Source: Bacteroidales bacterium | GTDB lineage: Bacteria; Bacteroidota; Bacteroidia; Bacteroidales; UBA7960 | Assembly (NCBI GenBank): GCA_007129255.1 | Contig: SKVW01000073.1 | Location: 1-50,180 of the forward strand | Length of the DNA: 50,180 nt | Direction: 5' to 3' | The notes under the pieces: generated by a model | Seen by the model: only the letters and a program-made list of their open reading frames with translations | Told to the model about the DNA's origin: nothing | The model's database searches: none | Shown here: positions 1 through 9,087 of the stretch, piece after piece | Numbering within the stretch: position 1 is the stretch's first letter | Layout: every line of letters starts with the position of its first letter | Position numbers and translations under genes: made by a program

Positions 1-592
1 GAACAATATCTTTCCATAGGTAATCAACATGTATATTGTCGGGATTAAATCCTGCCTTAATAATGTTTTCATGGGTTTTCCTGTTAATGTTAGCACCATA
101 TGTATTCACAGGAATGGGGTTTAGGATATCCATTATTTTGCCTGTTATTCTTTTATTGCTCCTTACGTGTTCCAGCATAAGGATTTTTCCTTTGTTTTTA
201 CAAACACGCCCGATCTCCTTCAGGCCCCGGATGGGATCGGGAACAGAACAAAACACACACGAACTAACAACAGTATCAAAAGTGTTGTTTTCAAAATCCA
301 TGTTTTCGATATCCATAACATATAAGCTGATATTGGGTTTGTCCTTCGCTTTCTTTCCGGCCTTTTCAATCATTTTTTCACTGAAATCTATTGCGGTAAG
401 TTCGACCCTTTCCGGGTAATAAGGTATGTTTTTTCCCGTGCCGATACCAACTTCCAGCGTTTTGCCTTTTACTTTTTTCAGCAACCGTTTTCTCCATTTT
501 GAAAAACCATGCTCCATGGGCGCTTCCATAATATCGTACAGACCGGAAATGCGGTTGTAACGTTTTTTGATTTTGTTTGTTACCGTATTCAT
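1..592 (-). CDS. Class I SAM-dependent methyltransferase, UbiE/PmtA-like (partial, C-terminus beyond window)
   Basis: The gene runs off the left edge, so its C-terminus is missing; about 197 residues are visible. The protein starts MNTVTNKIKKRYNRISGLYD and has the SAM-binding loop LEVGIGTGKN, an acidic strand end (TAIDFSEKM), and a motif II/III region with VSSCVFCSVPDP and LMLEHV. This is the class I Rossmann methyltransferase layout, nearest to UbiE/PmtA-like enzymes that act on quinones or phospholipids. The ATG at 592 lies 21 bases after the stop of the UPF0182 gene, so the two are probably co-transcribed. The substrate cannot be told from the sequence. Family assignment is firm; function is inferred only. 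Confidence 0.85.
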   Translation of the reverse strand, partial: MNTVTNKIKKRYNRISGLYDIMEAPMEHGFSKWRKRLLKKVKGKTLEVGIGTGKNIPYYPERVELTAIDFSEKMIEKAGKKAKDKPNISLYVMDIENMDFENNTFDTVVSSCVFCSVPDPIRGLKEIGRVCKNKGKILMLEHVRSNKRITGKIMDILNPIPVNTYGANINRKTHENIIKAGFNPDNIHVDYLWKDIV

Positions 593-613
593 AAATACCC
601 GCTGTTTTTTTCA

Positions 614-3436
614 TTATTCAGGCTCCTGCTGCAAGCGGTTAAGTTCACGGATAGCTTCCTCAAGCTCCCGCAGCGCTTCCGAGGCCATTTCAAAATCTCT
701 TGCACCGGTATGCCGCAGGTAATCTTCAAAAGCCTGGTCTGCCTGCCGGATCAGCTCATCTATTCCGACAATATCCGGGGCAACCGGTTCTATTTCTTCA
801 GGATCTTCAAACAATCCGCGTATGGCATCTTCAAAGTTATCGGCATAACTAATCCTGTCTTCGTGCATGGTAACTACCAGCCGCAGCTCAGGGTAAGCAG
901 CTGCTTCGGCTTCCAGGTAGATGGGCTCAACATAAACCAGGGTTTCTTCCACGGGAATAACCAGCACATTGCCCCTGATGACCCTGGAGCCACGTTGGTC
1001 CCAGAGACTCAGTTGTCCGCTCAAGTGTGCATCCTGGTCTATCCTGGTTTCAAACTGCTGGGGACCTAAGACCCTCTTTTCTTTTGGGAATTTATAGGCC
1101 AGAAAACGCCCGTAATTTTCTCCGTCGCTCATACCTGCGATCCAGCCGATGGCTACCTGCCGGGTTTTGGGAGTAAAGGGCTGCATTAAAATATATTCCA
1201 GGCCATTGGCTTCCGGAGGATCCCACATAATATAATAGGGCTCCACCGGTTCTTCTCTTCCGTAATAATTTTCGGTGGCGCGCACCCACAAGTCTTCCTG
1301 GTTGTAAAAAACCGTTGGGTTGGTCATGTGATACCTTGCAAAAACCAGCCCCTGGGTGGCGAGCATATCAATGGGATAACGCAAATGCTCCCTCACTTCC
1401 GGGGGCATCTCCTCTTTGGATTTAAATAAGCCGGGAACAATGTTGTTCCAAACCCGGATTACGGGATCCTCCTCCTCAAAAATATAAAGATCTACTTCTC
1501 CTGTATAGGCATTTACAATGGCCTTTACAGAATTCCTCAGGTAGTTTTTCCCGTGAAAATCCCATTTTACATCAGGACTGGTTCTGAGGTCGTAACCGGT
1601 TATATCTTCGTGTTCGCCTGCATCAAAGGGCTCACTGTAAGGAAAATAGGTTGAAGTGGTATAGGCATCCACAATCCACATCAACTCCCCATTTATAGCA
1701 GCGATATAGGGATCATCATCCAGTGTAAGAAAGGGTGCTACATTTTTTACCCTTTCACTGATCTGCCGGTGAAACAGCACCCTGCTGTCCTTATTCGGAA
1801 TTCCGGAGAAGAGCAAACGCGTGCCATCAAACTTCCAGCCAAACAATAGTCTTCTCCAGAAGTTACGGAACTCCACGCCTCCATCGCCGGTATACCGGTA
1901 ATAAACATTTTCATCACCTAAGGGGTAGTCAAATTCTTCCTCGTCGGAATTTACGATAACATGGGTGCGGGTAAGTTCTCCATAATATATCCTGGGCTGC
2001 CTTAATTCAAGTTCCGGATAATCTGTTACAGGTGGGATATCTCTAATCAGCAGTTTCGGAAGACCGTCATCGGTAAACTCGCTGACCCCGGTCAGGGTGA
2101 TCCCCATACCATGGGTGTAAATAAAACGTTCGTTAACGAATGTCTGACTGCGTTCAGGGAGGTTTCTCAGTTCCATCTCCCTTGCCGATACCATGACCTG
2201 CCGGTATTCATCATCAATGGTGTAGCGGTCGATGTCCACATCATCGAATTCATAATAAAGCCTGATCTCCTGGAACTGCTTGTAGACCTGCTCCAGGACA
2301 CGGTAGTCCCACAGCCTGATATTGTCAAAAAGCAGGCGGTTGTCTTCCAGGGTTTGTTCCGTAAATCTTCCGGTCACCGGAAATTCACGTTCTTCCACAC
2401 GGTCCAGGGCAAAAGCCTTGCGGGTAAAACTGATATTGTGTTCGATATAGGGCCTTTCGGCACGCAACTCATTGGGCTCTACCCTCAGCAATTGAAAAAG
2501 CCCGGGTATGACTGTCAATCCAATGAACCAGATCACAAAAGTAAAGACAAAAATCCCGGCAGCATGCCACAACCAAGAGCGTTTAAACCCATAATAAATC
2601 CTTCCAAATACCCTTGCTGACCATGCCCTTAGCCCAGGAATAAAAAATACAAGGGCGATAAAAAAAGTAAAAATGGAAATAATGGTTAAGGCCGGCAAAC
2701 GAACATTCACATCCGTCCATCCCGGCCCGCTTACTACTCCGTATTCAGAAAACAAAAGATGGTACCTGTCGATGTATTTCATGGATGCCAGGATCAGGGC
2801 TATTATTCCCAATAAGACAAAAGCGGTTCGTTTAATTTTCAGTTCAATAATGCCTTTGCCATTCGACCTTAATACCAGTTCAATATTTTCTCCTTCTTTT
2901 TTTATGTTAAAACCGCCGGCAAGCACCCCTATTAATGTGATTATAGCCAGCAATAAAAGCAACACCAGTAACGCATCAATAAATGGCAAAGTAAAAAGGT
3001 AAAAGCCTGTATCCATTGACAGGATGGGATCATTCAATCCACTCTCCACCCGGTTGGCATATCGAAGATAGGTTCCCCAGTGGTTGCTTCCCCATGCGGC
3101 GGTGGCTAAACCACCGATTACTCCGGCGTAATATCTCATGGAATTCATCACCTTTTTCAGGGAAGTGGTGGCAAGGAAGATAACCAAAAAGCCCACCACA
3201 AACCCTCCAATGGTAAACCCCAGTCGGGTAAGCTCAAAGGTCCAGAACCGGCTTTCAAAGCCTAAGCTCCTGAACCATAACATTTCGCCCCAGAAATCCA
3301 TCAGCCAGAAAAATAAATACCCGGCAATGGCAAGGGCAACCCCTCCGGTGATTAGCTTTTTTTTCTTGCGGCTGATACCCGAATACAGCAGGTATAAAAC
3401 CAAAATGACGATCAAAATTATCAATACTGAATACAT
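614..3436 (-). CDS. UPF0182 family multi-pass membrane protein
   Basis: A 940-residue protein of the UPF0182 (COG1615) family, whose biochemical role is unknown. The N-terminal third holds about seven hydrophobic helices (near residues 1-22, 28-50, 70-92, 150-176, 205-222, 250-275 and 290-315). A large soluble region of about 600 residues follows, containing stretches typical of the family such as YIEHNISFTRKAFALDRV and PYFPYSEP-like aromatic motifs, then an acidic helical tail rich in Glu and Arg. Length and layout match the family (about 900-1000 residues). The start at 3436 begins directly with the first membrane helix. It lies 115 bp downstream of lpd and just upstream of the methyltransferase gene. 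The family is best known from Cyanobacteria, Actinobacteria and Firmicutes, so its presence here is somewhat unexpected. Confidence 0.9.
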   Translation of the reverse strand: MYSVLIILIVILVLYLLYSGISRKKKKLITGGVALAIAGYLFFWLMDFWGEMLWFRSLGFESRFWTFELTRLGFTIGGFVVGFLVIFLATTSLKKVMNSMRYYAGVIGGLATAAWGSNHWGTYLRYANRVESGLNDPILSMDTGFYLFTLPFIDALLVLLLLLAIITLIGVLAGGFNIKKEGENIELVLRSNGKGIIELKIKRTAFVLLGIIALILASMKYIDRYHLLFSEYGVVSGPGWTDVNVRLPALTIISIFTFFIALVFFIPGLRAWSARVFGRIYYGFKRSWLWHAAGIFVFTFVIWFIGLTVIPGLFQLLRVEPNELRAERPYIEHNISFTRKAFALDRVEEREFPVTGRFTEQTLEDNRLLFDNIRLWDYRVLEQVYKQFQEIRLYYEFDDVDIDRYTIDDEYRQVMVSAREMELRNLPERSQTFVNERFIYTHGMGITLTGVSEFTDDGLPKLLIRDIPPVTDYPELELRQPRIYYGELTRTHVIVNSDEEEFDYPLGDENVYYRYTGDGGVEFRNFWRRLLFGWKFDGTRLLFSGIPNKDSRVLFHRQISERVKNVAPFLTLDDDPYIAAINGELMWIVDAYTTSTYFPYSEPFDAGEHEDITGYDLRTSPDVKWDFHGKNYLRNSVKAIVNAYTGEVDLYIFEEEDPVIRVWNNIVPGLFKSKEEMPPEVREHLRYPIDMLATQGLVFARYHMTNPTVFYNQEDLWVRATENYYGREEPVEPYYIMWDPPEANGLEYILMQPFTPKTRQVAIGWIAGMSDGENYGRFLAYKFPKEKRVLGPQQFETRIDQDAHLSGQLSLWDQRGSRVIRGNVLVIPVEETLVYVEPIYLEAEAAAYPELRLVVTMHEDRISYADNFEDAIRGLFEDPEEIEPVAPDIVGIDELIRQADQAFEDYLRHTGARDFEMASEALRELEEAIRELNRLQQEPE

Positions 3437-3550
3437 ATTCTGAGTTTTATATGTGAGAAAAATCTGTTTTTTTCCGGCAAAACCAGAGAAAAATTTTTTC
3501 CGGATGACCTTTTAACAGAAAAAAATCTTCCGTTAATTGTTTTTTGGTTC

Positions 3551-4966
3551 TTATTTCTTTTTCAGGGTATGGGTTGCCTGTCCGAAATACATTTCGGCGG
3601 CCTCCATAATGGTTTCCGAAAGGGTGGGGTGGGGGTGGATGGTCAGTTCCAGGTCTTTGGCAACCGTGCCCATTTCAATAGCCAGCGCCGCTTCAGCCAC
3701 CAGGCTTTCCGACCCGTTACCGGCAAAGGCGGCACCCAGCAGCCGGTCATTTCCGGGGTCAAAGATCAATTTGGTCAAACCGTGCTTTCTGCCCATGGCT
3801 ACTGCCCGCCCTGATGCCCCCCATGGGAAGCGGGTAACCTTCACCTTGCGACCCTGTTCTCTGGCCATATTTTCGGTAAGGCCAACCCAGGCCAAACCCA
3901 CATAAACAACAGAAGGGATGGCTTTGGGCTCGTAAGCCGTTTTGTGGCCCGCCAAATGTTCTGCTGCTACCCGCCCCTCGTGGGATGCCTTATGGGCAAG
4001 CAAAGGCTCACCGGCAACATCTCCTATGGCATAAATATGTTCTTTATTGGTTTGCCGGAATTCATTTACCCGAATAAAACCCTTGTCGTCTGTTTTTATA
4101 CCGGCCTTGTCGAGCCCAATATTTTCCGTATTGGGAAGCATACCAATGGCAACCAGTATTTTATCAAAAGTGGCTTTTTCTTTTTTGCCTTCCTCATTTT
4201 CAAAGGTGACCCGTAGTTTTTTCTTTTCTTTGGAGGCATCCACTACTTTGGTGTTAAAGCGGGCCCCTTTCAGCAAGGCTTTTCTTTCCTTGCGAAACAC
4301 TTCGGCAAGATCTTCATCAAGGCCGGGCAAGATGCCGGAAGTAGCCTCAACAATGGTGATGTCTGAGCCCAAAGCCTGGTAAATGGCTCCCATCTCCAGC
4401 CCGATATAGCCGGCCCCCACCACCAGGAGGTTTTTGGGGGCATCCTGCAATTCCAGGGCTGACATTGAACTGAGGATTTGTTCGTGATCGAAATCAATAC
4501 CCGGCAGAGGCCTGGAACGGGCCCCGGTGGCAATGATGGCTTTTTCAAAAGCCAGGCTGCTTTTTTTATTATCCTTACCGGTAATTTCCAGGGAGTTATT
4601 CCCTGTAAATACCGCCTTGCCTCTTATATGTTCGATCTTCCGGCTTTTGGTCAAATGGCCCAGGCCTTTGGTAAGCCTGGAAACCACCTGTTCTTTCCAG
4701 GTACGCAACTTCTCCAGGTTGGTGGAGACTTCTTTAAATTCAAGCCCCCAATCCTTTGCCAGATGGGTTTCGTGTTTTACATCAGCAAAATGCAACAGGG
4801 CTTTGGTAGGAATGCACCCATGGTACAGACATACCCCGCCTGGATTTTCTTTGGGATCAATCAGGGTGACGTTAAGCCCTAAATCAGCAGCATGAAAGGC
4901 GGCTGCGTAGCCTCCCGGGCCGGCACCGATGATGGCCAGTTGCGTTTTTTTGGTTTCTTCAGGCAT
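3551..4966 (-). CDS. lpdA: Dihydrolipoyl dehydrogenase (E3 of pyruvate dehydrogenase)
   Basis: This FAD enzyme reoxidises the dihydrolipoyl arm of E2 and passes electrons to NAD. The N-terminal FAD motif IGAGPGGYAAA is followed by the redox-active disulfide GGVCLYHGCIP. There is a second dinucleotide-binding motif (VVGAGYIGLEMG), an AIGDVAGEPLLAHKA segment, and the C-terminal catalytic His-Glu region HPHPTLSE. The length (471 aa) is normal. The ATG at 4966 is chosen over the in-frame GTG at 4969 because a perfect Shine-Dalgarno lies 6 bases before it. It overlaps the E2 stop codon as TGATG, so translation is coupled to aceF. It is the last gene of the aceE-aceF-lpd operon. Confidence 0.96.
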   Translation of the reverse strand: MPEETKKTQLAIIGAGPGGYAAAFHAADLGLNVTLIDPKENPGGVCLYHGCIPTKALLHFADVKHETHLAKDWGLEFKEVSTNLEKLRTWKEQVVSRLTKGLGHLTKSRKIEHIRGKAVFTGNNSLEITGKDNKKSSLAFEKAIIATGARSRPLPGIDFDHEQILSSMSALELQDAPKNLLVVGAGYIGLEMGAIYQALGSDITIVEATSGILPGLDEDLAEVFRKERKALLKGARFNTKVVDASKEKKKLRVTFENEEGKKEKATFDKILVAIGMLPNTENIGLDKAGIKTDDKGFIRVNEFRQTNKEHIYAIGDVAGEPLLAHKASHEGRVAAEHLAGHKTAYEPKAIPSVVYVGLAWVGLTENMAREQGRKVKVTRFPWGASGRAVAMGRKHGLTKLIFDPGNDRLLGAAFAGNGSESLVAEAALAIEMGTVAKDLELTIHPHPTLSETIMEAAEMYFGQATHTLKKK

Positions 4967-6414
4967 CACTTACCTCCTTTAAACAGGGTTAACAACGGGT
5001 TTTCAAGGGCTTCACAAAGCCAGCGTAAAAACCGGGCGGCTTCTGCTCCATCTATTAAACGGTGGTCATAAGAAAGGGATAAAGGCAGGATATTTCTTGG
5101 CTTAAACTCCCCATCCATATAAACCGGTTCGGTGGTGGTGCGCGAAACACCCAGAATGGCCACGTTGGGCCGGTAAATGATGGGCGTGAAGCCGGTTCCC
5201 CCAATGCCACCCAGGTTGGATATGGCCATATTGCCTCCCTGCAATTCATCGGGTTTAATTTTCTTTTTCCGGGCTTTTTCGGCCATCTCTCCAAGCTCTT
5301 TGGAAAGGTCAATAATGGATTTTTTATCCACATCCCGGATTACAGGAACCAGCAAGCCTCTGTCCGTATCAACTGCCACTCCAATATGGTAGTACTTTTT
5401 GTAAATGATCTCACCATTCTTCATATCCAGGCTGGCATTAAATGCTGGAAAAACCTCCAGGCCTTTGGCCAGTATCTTTAAAAGAATGGCGGTGACCGTT
5501 AATTTGGCGCCCTCTTTTTCAACCTGTCCGGCATATTTTTTTCGAAATACCTCCAGTTCTGTTACGTCTGCCTTGTCGAACTGGAATACATGGGGAATGC
5601 TTTGCCAGGAAGCCGTCATGTTTTTGGCGATCCTTTTGCGGATATTGTCCAGGGGCTTATGCTCCACCTTGCCGAATTTACTGAAATCAGGCAATTCATA
5701 ATCATCGCCTGTGGCAGCCTCGTGGCTCGATTTACGCACAATTTCTTTTGCATAAGCTTTTACATCATCGGCCGTGATGCGGTCATAAGGTCCTGTTCCC
5801 TCAACCTTATAGATGTCAACACCCACCTCACGTGCCAACCGCCTTACCGAAGGAGAAGCAGGGACCTCTTCCCGCTTTTTATCTTCTTCCCTGGCCCCTG
5901 TTTGCTTCTCTTTTCCAGCCTCTTCACTCTCCTCCTTCTCTTCTTCCTTCTCTTCTTCTCTCTTCTGCACACTCTCCTCTTCCTTTGCTTTCTCCCTCTC
6001 TTTCTCCCTCTCTTTCTCCGTCTCTTTCTCCGCCTCTTCCCCGCTCTCTTCTTCCTGCTCTTCTCCCCCGGCTTTTTCTTCTTCCTCTTCTTCCGTCTCT
6101 TCTTTTTTCTCCTGCTCCTCTTTCTTAGTCTTTTCTTCCCCCTCATCTTCTTCTTTTTTCTCCTTCTCATCCTCTTCTTCCGTTTCAATGGTCATGATCA
6201 CCTGCCCGACCTTAACTTCATCACCCTCACTGATCTTTATCTCCTTGATGACCCCGGAGAAGTCCGAAGGCAATTCGAAAGCGGCTTTATCACTTTCCAT
6301 TTCAACGATATCATCGTCTTTCTCAACTTTATCTCCCTCTGAAACGAGGATGCTGAGCACAGTTGCTGAGTCGACATTGTCTGCAATTTCCGGTAATTTT
6401 ATTTCTTTGATCAT
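4966..6414 (-). CDS. aceF: Dihydrolipoamide acetyltransferase (E2 of pyruvate dehydrogenase) with a charged E/K linker
   Basis: E2 moves the acetyl group from E1 to CoA and forms the core of the complex. Residues 1-76 are one lipoyl domain with the lipoylated Lys43 in ESDKAAFE. Residues 77-183 are an almost pure Glu/Lys/Arg linker. Residues 184-221 are the peripheral subunit-binding domain (PSVRRLAREVGVDIYKVEG). From about 240 to the end is the acyltransferase domain with the catalytic motif DHRLIDG near residue 450. Typical E2 linkers are Ala/Pro-rich and flexible; this one is highly charged and may form a stiff single helix. It lies 12 bp after aceE and overlaps lpd. The linker DNA (5866-6186) is a near-continuous purine tract on the coding strand. 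Confidence 0.95.
   Translation of the reverse strand: MIKEIKLPEIADNVDSATVLSILVSEGDKVEKDDDIVEMESDKAAFELPSDFSGVIKEIKISEGDEVKVGQVIMTIETEEEDEKEKKEEDEGEEKTKKEEQEKKEETEEEEEEKAGGEEQEEESGEEAEKETEKEREKEREKAKEEESVQKREEEKEEEKEESEEAGKEKQTGAREEDKKREEVPASPSVRRLAREVGVDIYKVEGTGPYDRITADDVKAYAKEIVRKSSHEAATGDDYELPDFSKFGKVEHKPLDNIRKRIAKNMTASWQSIPHVFQFDKADVTELEVFRKKYAGQVEKEGAKLTVTAILLKILAKGLEVFPAFNASLDMKNGEIIYKKYYHIGVAVDTDRGLLVPVIRDVDKKSIIDLSKELGEMAEKARKKKIKPDELQGGNMAISNLGGIGGTGFTPIIYRPNVAILGVSRTTTEPVYMDGEFKPRNILPLSLSYDHRLIDGAEAARFLRWLCEALENPLLTLFKGGK
4972..4980 (-). promoter_or_regulatory. Strong Shine-Dalgarno for lpd inside the aceF 3' end
   Basis: On the minus strand the sequence AAAGGAGGT lies 6 bases before the lpd ATG, inside the last codons of aceF. 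It decides the lpd start at 4966. Such a complete Shine-Dalgarno is rare in Bacteroidota, where most genes lack one. Confidence 0.75.
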
Positions 6415-6426
6415 GATATCCTGGTT

Positions 6427-9087
6427 TTATTGCTCATCCGCTGGATTTGCTTTTTTGTTATTGATTTTAAGTTCTTTTGCTGCTTTGCTTAGGGTTTTCT
6501 TTTCTATTTTGTCGTTGGTGAAAAGCGCATGCAGGCTTGCAAAAGCAATATGCCTGTGATCCACTTCAAAATGATCACGCAAAGTTTCCCGGTCATCGCT
6601 TCTGCCAAAGCCATCGGTGCCGAGTACGGTCAGTATCCCCGGGAACCACCGGCAAACGGTCATGGGGATAGCCTTAACATAGTCATGTGCAGCAATACAA
6701 AGCCCTTCATCTCCGTCAAAACACTCTTCAATATAGGTTTTGCGGGGTTTTTTATCCGGGTTGAGGCGGTTCCACCGGTCAGTTTCCCTGGCATTGTCAT
6801 ACAGTGCTTTGTAGCTGGTAACACTCCACACATCGGCCGGTATCCCGTAATCCTTTTCCAGTGTTTCGGCAGCTTTCAGTGCTTCGTTTAAAATGGCACC
6901 ACTTCCGAAAAGATGTACCTTTTCCCCTTTACGCTTGCGGGTTTTCCGGTATTTATACATCCCTTTTAGAATTCCTTCCTCAACCCCTTCGGGCATGGCC
7001 GGCATGGGATATTTTTCGTTGAGCACGGTAATGTAATACATCAGGTCTTTTTGATCCACAAACATTTGCTGGATGCCGTCTTTTACAATAACTGCCAGCT
7101 CATAGGCAAAAGCAGGATCATAAGCCCTTAATCCCGGTACCGATAGTGCCGTAAGATGGCTGTGTCCGTCCTGGTGTTGCAAACCTTCTCCGGCCAGGGT
7201 CGTCCTTCCGGAAGTGCCTCCCACCAGGAACCCCCGGGTACGGGCATCTGCTGCAGCCCATATAAAATCGCCCACCCGCTGAAAACCAAACATGGAATAA
7301 TAAATAAAGAAGGGCATCATGTTAACCTTGTGGGTGGAGTAGGCTGTACCTGCCGCAATGAAAGACCCCATGCAGCCTGCTTCGGTAATGCCTTCCTCAA
7401 GAATGGCGCCGTCGCGGGCTTCTTTGTAATACAAAAGACTCTCTTTATCCACCGGCTCATAATTCTGCCCGGTATGCGAGTAGATCCCTGCCTGCCTGAA
7501 CAATGCGTCCATCCCGAAAGTCCTGGATTCGTCCGGTACGATCGGCACCACGCGTTTGCCGATATTTTTGTCGCGCAGCATTTTGCCCATCAGCTGTACC
7601 ATGGCCATGGTGGTGGCATACTCCCTGTCACCTGAGCCTTCCAGGAACTCTTTGTATATTTTGTCATCAGGGGCTTTTACCGCACTGGCATTTGCAGTAC
7701 GTAAAGGAATATACCCTCCAAGTTCTTCCCTTCGCTTTTTCAGGTATTTCATTTCTTCACTTTCTTCATCAGGCTTATAGAAAGGTGCTTTCTTTGCCTC
7801 TTCATCTGAAAGAGGAATTCCAAAGCGGCTCCTGAAGTGCAAAAGCTCTTTTTCATTGAGTTTCTTCTGCTGGTGGGTAATGTTACGGCCTTCCCCGGCC
7901 TCACCCAGTCCATAGCCTTTAATAGTCTGGGCCAAAACCACCGTAGGTCTTCCCGAAGTTTTTACGGCTTCTTTGTAAGCATTGTAAACCTTTATGGGGT
8001 CATGCCCGCCCCGGCGCAACTTATGCAGCTGCTCATCAGAATAATTTTCTACCATTTTAAGCAGCTTGTCACTTTTGCCAAAAAAATCCTTGCGAAAATA
8101 TTCGCCTGATGAAACCACATATTTCTGAAACTGCCCGTCAGGAGTTTGTTCCATTACTTTTATCAGATCCCCTTCTTTATCCTGTTCAAGCAAGGGGTCC
8201 CAGTCCTTGCCCCAGATTACCTTGATCACTTTCCACCCGGCACCCCTGAAGGCTGCTTCCAGCTCCTGTATCACTTTGCCGTTGCCGCGAACCGGCCCGT
8301 CCAGGCGCTGCAGATTGCAATTGATCACAAATATCAGGTTGTCCAGTTCTTCCCGGCTGGCAACGGTTAATGCCCCAAGAGATTCGGGTTCGTCCATTTC
8401 CCCATCACCAATAAAGGCCCATATCTTTTGGTCGGTTTTCTCTTTCAATCCGCGGTCTTCCAGGTACTTGTTAAATCTTGCCTGGTAAATGGCCGTTAAC
8501 GGGGATAACCCCATGGATACGGTAGGGTACTGCCAATAATCAGGCATGAGCCTGGGATGGGGGTAGGAAGAGATGCCCCCGTTTTTTCCGAGTTCCCGCC
8601 GGAAATTATGAAGGTCTTCATCGCTCAGCCGGCCTTCAAGAAAAGATCGTGCATAAACTCCCGGGGAAGCATGGCCCTGGAAAAAAACAATATCCCCTTC
8701 CTGATCTTTGGTTTCTCCCCTGAAAAAATGATTAAACCCTATTTCAAAAAGGGTTGCGGCTGAGGCGTATGTGGAAATGTGTCCCCCAATACCTTCCGAC
8801 TCTATATTTGCCCTTACTACCATGGCCATGGCATTCCACCTGACCAGGCTTTTGATTCTTCTTTCTGTTTCCTGACTTCCGGGAAAGGGGACTTCCTTCT
8901 CCGGGGAAATGCTGTTGATGTAAGGCGTATTTCCCGGGCAGGCCGAACTGATGCCGTGTTGCTGTGCCCTGGCCTGCAGCATCAAAAGCAAATCCCGAAC
9001 CCGTTCTTCATCCTCGTTTTGAATAATATATTCCAGTGAATCTAACCATTCACGGTTTTCTATTTCGTAGAATTCTTTTTTTTCCAT
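6427..9087 (-). CDS. aceE: Pyruvate dehydrogenase E1 component, homodimeric type
   Basis: This 886-residue thiamine-diphosphate enzyme decarboxylates pyruvate and transfers acetyl to E2 lipoate. The length and the segments NTPYINSIS, SEGIGGHISTYASAA, FFQGHASPGVYAR and the ThDP/Mg motif GDGEMDEP...NCNLQRLDGP match the AceE (proteobacterial homodimeric E1) family rather than the alpha/beta heterotetramer. The middle part carries the pyrimidine-binding region (VPIVPDESRTFGMDALFRQ). It is the first gene of the aceE-aceF-lpd operon. Its 5' side is occupied by a dispersed repeat that directly abuts the ATG, so this repeat may form the leader of the operon. Many Bacteroidota use other pyruvate-oxidising systems, so the complete aerobic-type operon is informative about respiration. 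Confidence 0.97.
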   Translation of the reverse strand: MEKKEFYEIENREWLDSLEYIIQNEDEERVRDLLLMLQARAQQHGISSACPGNTPYINSISPEKEVPFPGSQETERRIKSLVRWNAMAMVVRANIESEGIGGHISTYASAATLFEIGFNHFFRGETKDQEGDIVFFQGHASPGVYARSFLEGRLSDEDLHNFRRELGKNGGISSYPHPRLMPDYWQYPTVSMGLSPLTAIYQARFNKYLEDRGLKEKTDQKIWAFIGDGEMDEPESLGALTVASREELDNLIFVINCNLQRLDGPVRGNGKVIQELEAAFRGAGWKVIKVIWGKDWDPLLEQDKEGDLIKVMEQTPDGQFQKYVVSSGEYFRKDFFGKSDKLLKMVENYSDEQLHKLRRGGHDPIKVYNAYKEAVKTSGRPTVVLAQTIKGYGLGEAGEGRNITHQQKKLNEKELLHFRSRFGIPLSDEEAKKAPFYKPDEESEEMKYLKKRREELGGYIPLRTANASAVKAPDDKIYKEFLEGSGDREYATTMAMVQLMGKMLRDKNIGKRVVPIVPDESRTFGMDALFRQAGIYSHTGQNYEPVDKESLLYYKEARDGAILEEGITEAGCMGSFIAAGTAYSTHKVNMMPFFIYYSMFGFQRVGDFIWAAADARTRGFLVGGTSGRTTLAGEGLQHQDGHSHLTALSVPGLRAYDPAFAYELAVIVKDGIQQMFVDQKDLMYYITVLNEKYPMPAMPEGVEEGILKGMYKYRKTRKRKGEKVHLFGSGAILNEALKAAETLEKDYGIPADVWSVTSYKALYDNARETDRWNRLNPDKKPRKTYIEECFDGDEGLCIAAHDYVKAIPMTVCRWFPGILTVLGTDGFGRSDDRETLRDHFEVDHRHIAFASLHALFTNDKIEKKTLSKAAKELKINNKKANPADEQ

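Noticed and set aside
5590-6559. Long plus-strand reading frames rich in Leu, Phe and Ser, and a basic Lys/Arg-rich frame on the minus strand
   Set aside because: They are by-products of the purine-rich DNA coding the charged E2 linker and lie wholly inside aceF; composition is that of a low-complexity tract.
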